NCBI RefSeq assembly: GCF_024868665.1
Contig: NC_079893.1
Span: 13,556,613 to 13,620,612 of the forward strand
Direction: 5' to 3'
DNA: 64,000 nt
Source of the DNA: Triplophysa rosa
Lineage: Eukaryota > Chordata > Actinopteri > Cypriniformes > Nemacheilidae
The translations under genes and the position numbers were made by a program. Under the pieces are notes generated by a model that saw only the letters and a list, made by a program, of their open reading frames with translations, was not told the DNA's origin and made no database searches. This document shows, in pieces, positions 41,201 through 53,200 of the stretch (the first letter of the stretch is position 1; each line of letters begins with the position of its first letter).

Positions 41201-44200
41201 CTGTATTTTTTATGTATGAAAGAGAGGACAATTTGTAATGAATATTATTCTTTTTTGTGCTGTGTTTGCAGTTCATCCTACTCAGCCAAGTTCGACAAAT
41301 CATCAGGTTCAAGGTAGTGAACAAGACAGTATTAAAATGAAACGGCTTCGAAACAATATACACAGTATTGTGAAAAGTGCTATACAAATTAACTTGAATT
41401 TAATTGAAGAATATGAAAATGTTCAAAAACAACATTTCTAGCTGCTAACAGGTCAAACTGAACAGTCTGTTCAAACACAATTTGAATGAATATGCATTCT
41501 TTGTGGTGTTTACAGTTCCTTCTACCTCAACATTCCAGCCACAGCAACATCGCTCCAGTTCCACAACTCAGCAGGTTCAAGGTACAAAAGACACAGTAAC
41601 AATATTTAATAAATATCAAACTTTCTACAGATATAGACCATTTTACAAGACATAAACAACACTCGTCCAGAATGATCCTGTTTCATTTTTAACACCATCA
41701 TTGTCAAAACAATATAATACAACAAAACATTTAAGTGAATAAAAATGTTACATTAACATTTTAACATGTAATAACAGGCTATGTGAAATGGCTATGTGAA
41801 ATTAAAAAAGAAAGAAAGACAAAAAACTGAAACAGGTCTTCTGGGTGAAAAACAGGTCTGAAACAGGTCAAGTGCTTCTGGACCAGTGTTTTTTACATCT
41901 TGCGAAAATGGTCTATACAGATCTGGAAAGAATGTGCATTTTAGAAAATGTAAACGTTCTATTTGCTCAGAGTATTAACTGAACAAACATTCTGATTGTA
42001 ACAGTCACAGATTAGTTGAATATGGTCCCGATGTTATGGGTCCCATTCTTTTCCCCATATTATTTTAGGCTTAGCCCCATAATTTAACATGTGTTTTTCA
42101 TATAATTGATTTTTGACATTTTCACAGAAATGTCCAAGTTATTTGAAGGTTTGGAGAGGAGAATATGTCTGAAACTGGAACAAATCCATGCTGATATTAA
42201 AACAGCACTGGGAACAATCCAGCAATCAGTGAGCCGGCCCGGCGCGTCTGCCTCCGACCTAACTGAGGTGCTTGAGGAGCCTTGTAGGACTGTGGCAGAG
42301 TTAGAGGACTTGTGCGATCAGCTAAAAGATGCTGACTTCCGCAAAAAGACTGTATGTGCAAACACATGTATCATACTTTGCAATTTTAATCCATTAACTA
42401 ATTACACTATGCTTTAATAATTGTCATTGTTTGTAGATTCGATACCTTTGTCTTCAGAGTGGAGCCAGTTTGGGGGATGGCATAAGGAGAATGCTCCGCA
42501 AAATTGGACATAATGCCTTATGGGCCAATTACAGCTACAAAGGGAGAAAAGAGAAACGACCATTTCAGCCTCTGCTGATTAATGATGTAATTATACGTAA
42601 GTTCACAACGTTACTCACAAAAACCTTTCCGTATCCAGGGTTGCAAAAAGTGCATTACAACATTATAGATTAATTGTTTTTGACAAAATATAGAGATTGG
42701 CATTCACAAGTTACATGAGCTATATTGTTTGAAGGTGCCTGCAGTAAGGTGTACCCACAACACAAGTCCCAGAGTGTGGAGGACATGATAGCTGTCACAC
42801 TTAAACATGCTCCACATCGTGGGATAACAAAAACAAATAATCAGGTGAGAAAATGTTGACCAAAAATATCACAAAAATTACTCAAGGTGGCAACGCAATA
42901 AAGTCTGGATGGCCTGTCCGTCTCTGGGGTTCAAAAGGTGCTAAGCACCCACAAATTTTTGAGCAACCTCAGTTGAAATTGTAATATTAAATATTAAATA
43001 TTGACAAAACTAAAATTGGAATCCACACAAACTATGACGTGGGCTGTATTTCCCGAAAGCATTAAGTAGGCTAGCACTTGAAAATCGTCGTTGATCTACA
43101 AGTGCTCCGGGATCATCGTAAATCCAAGGGCGTCGTGCCAGAGTTATGAGGTCACCTGCAGGACAACCGGAAAATTGCACCTAAATTTAGACACTCCTTT
43201 ATGTGAATTTAATGGTTTTCTCTAGCCTATAAGTTTTTATTGTTTGTTTGTTTGAATTAGTTAAATTAATACAATAAATACAGCTCAATACAAATTAAAT
43301 GACTGAACATACATTAATAAAGAAAAGAATAAAGTAAAGAATAAAAAAGTTATTGGTTAACAAAAGATGTATGTTTGTTGTTAGATTGGATGGAAGGTAC
43401 TCTGACACACATTGCCTAGAAATTGGACTGATTAGCTCTTCCTTTTTGGTCCTCTGATTCAAAGGTTTGTATTCATAATGACCAAACTTTGTGATTATTA
43501 TTATTATATGTTCACAGGCGGTGTTGCTAAAGCATGTGTACAATACACATTTTGACTGCACATAGAAATGTATAAAATGGATGAAACGCTCTAATAATAT
43601 AGGCTAAACCAAAGATGTAATAAAATGTATAGGGCTTCATGTTTGATCAATATTTTAATAAATAAAAATGCAGGACAATGCACAAAAATGCTTGCAATAC
43701 CACGGCAAATTTCAGGCCATTTACTAGTAGCCTATGTACAATATGGTCTAGGAGATACAATTTAAAGCCAGATGCTCACACCAGATGATCCACCCCATCA
43801 CAAAAACACAATTGGGGTACAATAATGATGTTAAACAACTTCGTGAATGAGCTCTGCGCTGAGATTTTCTTTTCATGTCACAACAGAAACCGGATATCGC
43901 ATATTACACTGTAATGTAATATAATGTGACACATATTTATTCAGTTGACAAACACTTAAAATAAGTAGAGTAAATAAAATGTAAATGAGAATCAGCGGTA
44001 ATTTCTCCCGGTCGGCTTTTTCAATGGCCCTTCCGGTATGCGTGCATGCAGTCTGAGAGAGAGAGATTCTTCATGAACAAAACCGTCGCAATGACAAAAT
44101 GAGAAGTGATGCAGTATACAAGGATTGAACTCACTGCTGCTTTTTGTTACATTTGTTTCAGGTTGCAAGCGTACGAGTGGAATCCAATGTGGAGGAGTAA

Positions 44201-47200
44201 CGCGCAGCTGAGAGACACGAGCGCACACAAATACACGCACACAGACAGAAAGACAGACACACGCACGCACGCACACACACACACACACAGAGCGAATCAC
44301 AATTACAATCGTAACAAAGAGAAGGAATATATCACCACATGTATAATCAAATAAAAGTAATTTGGACTTGACAATTCCTTGTACTTGTGTTTATTTCTCA
44401 TGGTTTCATTTGACACTTTCAAAGAGTAAAATATAAAAGACGTAAAAAGGCCTTTTAGCGAACGTCCCCTAAAGGTCCCGAACGTCCTTTGTAGGTCCTG
44501 TGAACGTCCCCTAAAGGTCCCGAATGTCCCTTGTAGGTCCTGTGAACGTCCCCTGAAAGTCCCCGGGGACGTCCCGTTAACGTTTAAAGAACCCTACACG
44601 GTGACGTCCAGGGGACGTTCGCAGTGACCGTTCAGGAGACCTTTTTTTGTTAGCTGGGCTGTGCCCATAATGCCCATTGGATAATCCGGCCCTGCTTATG
44701 ACGTTCGCGTGGTTTTTACTTTCGAAAACATCAAAATCAATAAGTAATAGGCTATTTTCTACCCTGGTTTTGAGGCCGGCTGGAGAAACGCTCGGGTTTT
44801 AAGGGCGGGCCGCATAGAAGACTTAGAAGTAAACGCCCACTGCTATGATTGGATAGCAGCTTGCGTAGTTGACTTAGTTGGAGCCTTCTGTGAATTTGGT
44901 TAGACGTTACGTAACTTGATTTTACTCAAATTTACGGACTTATTTCCCGGATGTGATGGCAAGGATTTGCGTATAGTTTGTATAGCCTATAGTTGTATGG
45001 TGTTTAGTGATATATGACCGTACATGTCAGCATTTAAGACCCGCGAACCAGACAGAAGAGCACCGCGATCGCGGGTCTCAAATGTTATAGTTTTCATGAT
45101 GAATAAACAAACGGTAGACTCCCGGCCAAAATGACCCAGCACCAGAAATAATATCAAAACACTTCAAAACAGCCTCCATTATTCGCAAACGGTCTATAAA
45201 ACCTTGAAAAATGATATATGAGCCCGCCAAATCACAGAGATGCCGATTACAATTAATACAAATGACTAGAGGTTAGGGATGGGCGATATGGCCCTAAAAC
45301 TTTATCACGATAATTCCTGGTATTTCTTGCGATAACGATAAAAATGACGATATATCCATAATGTCATCCACCGCTGTTTTTTGCGTCAAGTGATAGTAGC
45401 TGCATGTAGTCTAGACCCTCAGAAAAACAAATATTATCAAAAAGTAAAACTTACCCCAAATCAAACAGCTCCTAAAATATACCTACAGTGTTTTTGTAAA
45501 TATAAAATGTAATAGTGAGATTCGACTTCAAAAGGTTGTAGTAAAGAAAAGTTAAATGAACTAAAGCTCAATAAACACATCATGTCATACCTAAAACTGT
45601 ATATCTTCTATTGTTGGGTGGAAACAATCGATCGCATCACGCTGTCAATCACTCTCTCTTGAACTGTGTGAACCTTCTCTTCTCACAGCAACATACACTG
45701 AATCTGTCTATGACTCGCGCTACAGAAAGAGAACAGAAAAATGCGGGTAAAAGAAATCTAATTAAATAATCCATGCTTTTATACGCTCATAAACGTATTT
45801 AAAATAACGTAATACAAACTCGCATGTGTACCGTATGTGAACAGGCAGCAGTGCTGTGCGCGCTGTGTCGCTATGAGAGCACATGTGGGCGCGAGCTGCG
45901 CACGGGACGCTCCGTTCATCCTGTATATAACAGGCAAGAAATCATACTAAACTATTTGCGCACGCGCACATAACATCTAACGAATGTTTAAATAAATACT
46001 TTTAGCCAAACTAAATGTTGTGGTGTAACGCATTATGACTATCAACGAATACTTAACAAACGAATTAAATAAAACGAAAGTGAAACTAAACATTAACTCG
46101 GACGCATCTACAGTGCCAACCTAAACGAGATTTAGAGCTTTAGTGCAAACTCTTTCTCAGCTTCACGTCCGCCCTCCGCTATACCCGTTTTCACTTCACA
46201 TATGAGCTGTGAATGGGTCTCACAAAGATATCTACAAAGAGAGGGGATGACGTCATCAACTAGAATTTATCGTTTATATCGCGGGAAGACTAATTCCTAT
46301 CGTGTGGGGAATTTCTACCGGTATATCGCAAACGATATAATATCGCCCATCCCTACTAGAGGTCCCCAGGTAATACTATCAGGGCATATCAAGCGATTTC
46401 TAACAAAGCAATATGTATATGTTTTACTCACATAAGATTGCTGCGCCATTCCTATCGGATCCAATATTGACGGCACAGCACTGCTTTTTAATTTTAGTCT
46501 CTCCGCAAAGACTTGTTCAAGCAATCCGTGTTGAAATGAAGCGAACAAACGCTCAATGTTTTCCCCACGTGAGCTGGAACGTCTTTAAAAATGAACTTCA
46601 ACCACGCATTCCTGTCGGAATCCGAAGGAAGGTTATGCAGCGACTGTGTTCTTCCACAACCAGGCACTGCACAATATTTAGCGATCTTTAACGACATGAT
46701 GCTTACACTCGCTCTATCTGGTTCCGTGCAGGTTGTGTTCAGTACTGCCATGCGCGAACCAGTGGGCAGGGCTCGAGAAGTAGGCGTTGATATTCTTCTG
46801 TGGAGGCGGTGCTCAACCTATCTATAGGTGCATTTCAGGACCTGCCGTTCGCTGAGCCTCGTGTCAATAACAGTTGTTATTTCAGTAACAAGGGCGTTTT
46901 TAGGTCTGACACTTACAGGAAAAAAGCTCGGGTTAAAATTGTGGTCCTAGTTCACTGCACCTTTAATAAATAAAGATTTACATTTCTGTTTCGTTTCATT
47001 CTCACAAGGTTTATGGCTTTTACTTGGGATATAAAGTGACTTTTTATTGTCCTATTTGGAGCTTTAAAGGAAATACTCCTACTTCTTTTTTCCCCATGTT
47101 CCTCAGGAAAAATAGCAGTATACAGATTTAAAATGACATTTGTTTGAGTAACTAATGGCAGAATTAAAATTTCAAAGCTTAGACACACAATCAAAGTCCA

Positions 47201-50200
47201 CAAAGATTAAGGGATCTGCCTCTCTCTCACTCAGAAGTATAGAAATTCTGTATCTTCATCTGACGTTGAAGAGAGGGTTAATCAGTTAATCTAAATGATA
47301 ACCTCAGATAACTGTCAGCCATTCAAGCAAAAGACCAACCATATGACCCATACCTTGAAACAAATGGACTGATTCAAATGACTAATTTAATGTCTCAAGC
47401 TCTGTTTTTTATATATTTAAAACAGTCATTCTATATTTAAGATGTGTCTAATTTAAGAATAAATTAAAAATGTATTAAAAATACAAAAAAATATGTTTGC
47501 TAAAGAATTTTTTTAAACTTTATTAAAAAGGGAAAACCTAGCTTACAGTAGCTGAATTTAATTAATTATTTAATTTTAATAAAATGTAGTATTTTTTTGT
47601 CTTATGACTAAAAGGCTACTCTATTATATTATATTAGAAAATGTTCATATATTATTATAATGCTGGAAATACTAGAAAAAATATTACAGTGTGGGGTTTT
47701 GTATTCCTAAAAATGTTAAATGGGGGGAGGTGCCACAGTGCTTCATGCATTGTGACTTCTTTACAATGTTAAACGTGCTGGCTTTTCATGCTTGACATGG
47801 TCAACTTGTCAAAAAACGAGTTGGACATATGACATAGTATTTCTGTGCTTGATACACTCCCCCAGCGTTCGTATAGGTTTCGGAAAGTTTTTTTTCGAAC
47901 ATGAAATTCCGTTTCATAACAACTTTTCTTAGTCTCTTACTGGACAATTCTCCCGAAAAAGCACACCCACGCGTCAACCCGCGAGAGCGAAATGAAAGAG
48001 CATGCCCACGAGTCAACCATGGAGAGTGGGAGAAAGAGCATGCCCATCAATATCCTCCTTCGTTTGTGAAGTTCAGCTGTGTTTGTTTGTTCAGTGCATT
48101 TCTGTGAGGAATGTTATATAAATGGTGGATATAACGCTGGATTTGCAGATCGTTTGAAACTGATAGATAGATTGGTCCCAGCGCTAAAAGATGCCGGTCA
48201 TGAACCGCACGCGGTAAGCGGAACCTGAGTCATATGTCTGTATGTGCATAAGCAGTGGCATCAATTCACCTAAAGCAAGGTATGGCAGACTCTCGTGAAG
48301 TTATACTGTACCTCGGCATGAAGGTCTCATATATATTTATATTTATTAATTCCCTATCATACATGCTGCTACTGCTTTTATTATTTTTTTTATTATTTAC
48401 TGCTTTTTATCATTTAATAAATTAAAAAGCACAACACGCTTTAAATAATCTTTTGATGAAAACTTCATATAGTTTAAAAACAAATGGAAGCAGATCTGAT
48501 ATGTGATGTGAAAATTTAGAAGTGTGAGTTTAGTGGATTCGAACGTGCTTCGCGGCAGAGTCAAAACTGTATGTCACGCGTCTTTCTCACTACACGTTGT
48601 TTTTACACTCTTTTCTGGGGGAGGAGCCACCTACATTTTTCGCACTTCCGATCCCCATGCTCCTGCAATGAATACTGCAATAAAATATTACTTTGAAATG
48701 ACCTGACCAGACAGTCAAGGTACGGCAGCCGCCAGCCCCTGCCATACCCAAATGTGCATAAGGTACACCACATGAACTTATTGTGAATCAACAGTTATGC
48801 AGGGATAATGCGATGATGTATTGTGTGCTTTTGCTTTAGTTCCGCTAAAAAAATTCACCGCCTAGAAACTAACTGGAAATATGTTAGCACAAGTAAGAAG
48901 GTGCCGAAAATATGTTACAAACACGTAAAATGGTACGTATTTTTTACGAATATATTGAAACTTGTATTAAGTACTCTTCTTTCTCACAACTATGACTGCC
49001 AGATAATTTGGGATAATGCTGCAATAAAGATTTAAGACAACTTTAGATGGTACAGAACAAGGCAGCATGACTTATTCTTCGGTGTTGGAATGACATCTAA
49101 CCCAGTGATCAGCTCCTCCATGACCCATAAACTGGATTAGTCACTGAGGTAACACTGTCTGGATTTACTAAGGTACTAATGGACAGGCGAGGTGCCAAAA
49201 AGGGTAGTATGTGTTTTAACCGAAACCAACACGGAAGTGACTTAAACTGCAATTCATTGACTGGCCGCTAGAGACTGCTCCAAAACAGAGCAGAATCTCA
49301 TTGAGCCCCATGTTAAAATGCCCATCTTTATAGCAGAAAAAACATGTTTACAGCCTGGTACAAAAAATGAATTTGGTCTATATAGCTAATTTTGCCCTTC
49401 GTGACAACTGTGAGGGGGGTGAATTTTTTTATAACTCATCCGTTTAAATTATATATTAAGCCTAAATATTATGCATAATTAAGGGCGTGGCCACTTGAGT
49501 GACATGTGGTTTCACCAACAAAGCACCTCAGCTCCACCCACGTCCCACCTTTTTGACCTTTTTGATTAACTGGGAGTGACGTGCAGTGATGCGCTGCGAA
49601 GATGGCGACGGTTGGGACTTAATACTTATAAATTGCTCTTCACAAACCTATGGGTGATGTCACGGATACTACGTCCATGTTTTATACAGTCTATGGCACT
49701 GGTCTTCAACTACTTTTCTTTGAGGGCCAGATTCCAAAAGTATAAATAGGATGCGGGCCAGTTTTTTTACCATATTCTCATTTCTTCTGTTATTTATTGC
49801 GTTTTGTTCCTTTTATACTGTTTTTGTTGCTGTTACTTATAGGCCATGATTAAAACATGCACACAAATATTGCATCCAGTATTTGTGCCTTTTCATGATA
49901 TTAAATTAAAAGGGATATTGTCTTTTTAATTGTATTTTATATTCCTTACTGCGTTACTTCACCCAAAAATTGCTACTAATTTAACTAACTGTCCTCCAGT
50001 ACATCGAGATGTGGGTGGCATTGTTTTTTCAAGAAGATATTTCTGAAGATATTTGGTTGAATTAATTAAAGTTAAATCAATAAAAGTAAAAAACGCAAAT
50101 ACATTCAACACAAAAGTAATCCCTGCCCCTTGTGACGTTAAATTAGCATCTTATAATGCGAGTCAATTGATGTGTGCAAGAAACTGAACGCTATTATCAC

Positions 50201-53200
50201 ATCTTCGGGTGAATTCCGATCACATTCATGTGCCCCAAGCACTTATAGGGCACAGCCTTTGTATAGTGCGAGTTCTGGGGGGAGATGAACAGTTTTTCGT
50301 AAATATAGCCGTTATACATAATGAATGCAGTAATAAAAACAACACCGTTTTCCCCTTATCTGATACAACCGTTCACGTGGTGTACCCTTCCTACAGTTAG
50401 CCTACTTTCAAGGGCACAAAACACAACCTATCGCGTGCGCAAACCGATTGCCTGTGGCTGTGCAATGCATTGCTGATTATAACGTTGTAAATAACATTAA
50501 GTTTCTTGGACTGACTGATCAAATCGCTTTATAAGACGTAAAACATTATGAGCCGCGGGAAATACTTTCGTTTTGAATGTAGCAGCGTTTTGGACTTTTA
50601 AAGATGTGGCGTATCAGGAGGACGTGCATTTAAAGCACACCTTTCTTAAAGTCTCTCCACTTATTTGAAATGTTAAGGCGGGCCAGGAAAAGATGATTGG
50701 CGGGCCGCATTTGGCCCGCGGGCCGCCAGTTGACTAGCCCTGGTCTATGGTTTCAGCACCCAGGACTATGATTAGCTTTCAATTGAATGTCATTTATATG
50801 ATTAATTATGCACAAACTTTAATAAATAATATACAGTATACATAGAGCATAAATCAAATAATCAATCCAAATAATTGTCTTTCTTTAAAAAAACATAATT
50901 TAGTTTGAAAACATCAGAAGGATGGCAATAAACTCACTGGCAGGTGTAACAGCCTGAACTGAACCAACAGAGGATCCCACAGGTGCATCCTCAGAGATGA
51001 AGAAGGTGTAGTGGGGCTTCTGGAAGAGGGCTAGGGGCTGTTGGCTGTGTAGGATGTTCACGGTGATGTTAGCAGGATTAATGGTCGACAGCCCTCCTCC
51101 GTCCCGAGCAGAGACAGACAGTTTCACACTGCTACTTCGCACCTGAGACAGTGAAGAGTTCAGGTAGACAGCTCCTGTGAAATACAATTACATTTTATAG
51201 CATATGTGCAAATATGCTGGGTCAATAATGTAATGTATTAAGCAGAGTTAATACATTACTGCACTGCTGTTCCATCAACTTAGAAAAGGTTTACATATTT
51301 TATACATATAGGTTTACAGCATAAGAATCCAGATAAAGGATATACCCAACAGTGGTGGACAGTAACGAAGTAAATTTAACTGAGTACTGTACTTAAGTAC
51401 ACTTTTTGAGTATCTGTACTTTACTTGAGTATTCTTTTTTCTGAGTACTTGTACTTTAACTTCACTACATTTGAAAGACAAATATCATACTTTTTACTCC
51501 ACTACATTTATAAAAAGGTCCAAAAGTAGAAAATAGTTTCTATGCAGCGGGTTTCCTGTGTGCGCAATTTATCTGGCTTGCGATCTGCCAGGACCTTTTA
51601 CTGTTGCCAAGTATTTCAGTTTTTCTATGCTCGCGCTTTTCCGGCAAGCTTTGAATGGCCACTCTGGGATCTTCCCTGCTAAACTATTGTAAACGTATGC
51701 GCTGCTACACCATTGATAGCACGCTAAAAAGGCAAATAGAACAATAAAAGACGAAAAGGCAGATGTTAAAGTGTTGTGTAATCATCTGTGGGTTACGATC
51801 AGTCAAAGATCGTTGAAACATTGTCATGAAAATGATCGGCATAACGGCTAAACGGTAAATAAGCATCACATACACCTTGAGCTACGCGCGTGCGTGTTAA
51901 CTTCTGATCAGCTGCTATATCATTTAATGCGATTTGGAAAATGAATGATGTTTTTACTGAAGTAACTATTGTTGAAGTATTCCTGTTGAAATAAAAACAA
52001 TAGATCCCTGCCCAAAATACAACAGAAAATGAAATGGATTTAATGGTTATAATGGGAATTGTACTATGGATAGTTGTTGTCTACCTGTATGTGATGGATT
52101 CTATTCATGGGATGGTAAATCCTATTGGAATAAAACCCAAAACACACTACAAAGAGGAATTTAATTCAAAAATGCATTGTTTTTTTTCAGCAGTGATGGT
52201 ATTTGCAGTAAAACCACAGTATCCACAAATTTACCATTTTCTATATACTCCAATTAATAATCTTTAGTAAAACAACCAACTAAACATACCATAGTTTCAT
52301 TATACTAGCTATAGTTTATGTTTGTAGTTAAATTATGGTAATACAAATGGTAATAAATCCAACAAACACATGGCTTCTACACTTAACTATTTACAAGAAC
52401 CTTACTACTTACTGGTAAATTGCTGCTAAAACTATTAAAGGGAATATACAAAATAAAAGAACACATGCTCATAAATACATATAGGCCTAGGGGGCTAATG
52501 AGGATAATTAGGCTAAATGATAATACAGGATTATATCTAAACTAAACATATATGTGCTAAACATATAAAGCTCTTAAAGGAGTTGCTCACTGCAAAATTT
52601 GCCCCCATTGACTTTCCATAGTAGGAATAAAAATGACTATGGAAAGTCAATGGGGGCAAATTTTGAAGTGAACTACTCCTTTAATACAACTGATACTATG
52701 AGCTACTCTGTGTATTCAGTAGGTTGCTTCAGAGGCATAAGGTATACGACAATAAAACAATGCACAACTGACATAAAGGAAATTTACTTTTAATACTTGA
52801 GTACTTTTAAAAGCATGTACTTCTGTACTTTACTTAAGTAAGAATCTGTCTTTACGACTTTTACTTGTAGTGGAGTAATATTTGACCAGTAGTATCTGTA
52901 CTTTCACTCAAGTAAGGAAGTTGTGTACTTCATCCACCTCTGATACCCAACATCCTTACATTTGATGTTACATCTGATATGGTAGGTAGATCTGACTGGT
53001 ATAAAATTTGACTTTTATTGGTATATTGGGAAAACATTGAGCATCAGTAAATCTGCGAAACGGGATCTGTTCGGTTCTTTGCACTTTTGACAGATGGTGG
53101 AGGCAATGTTAGATTCTGTCACCTTGGCCTACTTTACAATCCAAAGCATCTGTCTCGTTTAATCCCTGTCTTTGTCACTACTCTAACATCATGCTGAGGT

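Larger units (their letters stand above)
29128..44656 (+). mobile_element. Candidate two-gene CACTA-like transposon (ends approximate)
   Basis: Ends are similar inverted: CAGCAAACAGGGGACGTCC on the left and CAGCTAACAAAAAAAGG on the right (other strand), both followed by arrays of GGACGTCC/GAACGTCC-type repeats, the layout of CACTA/EnSpm elements. It contains a promoter-like CpG-rich first exon, leader exons, a transposase-like gene and a DUF4806-type gene, all on plus. A TGG could be the 3-base target duplication, but the borders are not certain. Confidence 0.6.
27630..44694. mobile_element. hAT-ended element with 8-bp target duplication, host of the two-gene transposon
   Basis: CTTATGAC occurs at 27622-27629 and 44695-44702, directly outside CAGGCCCGGATTA and (other strand) CAGGGCCGGATTA. 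An 8-base duplication with CAGGG-type ends fits hAT. No hAT transposase was found; its own DNA seems to be 27630 to about 29120 plus the last about 38 bases, the middle being a later insertion. Confidence 0.8.
27559..46962 (-). mobile_element. Kolobok-like element (TTAA target), split by later insertions
   Basis: Inverted ends AGGTGCAGTGAACTGGCCCG and (other strand) AGGTGCAGTGAACTAGGACC with TTAA at 27555-27558 and 46963-46966. A THAP-type exon lies near the right end on the minus strand; TTAA targets plus THAP fit the Kolobok superfamily (inference). After removing the 17 kb insertion and the hAT MITE, about 1.2 kb of the element itself remains, so it is non-autonomous or deleted. Confidence 0.72.
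27072..50937. other. dachsous intron 4, filled by nested transposons
   Basis: 23.9 kb, about 40% of the gene's span. It holds the nest at 27555-46966 and elements at 47715, 48253 and 49697. The 27072-27550 and 46970-47710 parts have no recognised gene; 47060-47175 resembles a decayed TTAA MITE arm. Confidence 0.85.

Noticed and set aside
44106..44354. Open frame across the CA repeat
   Set aside because: It is driven by the microsatellite and shows no domain.
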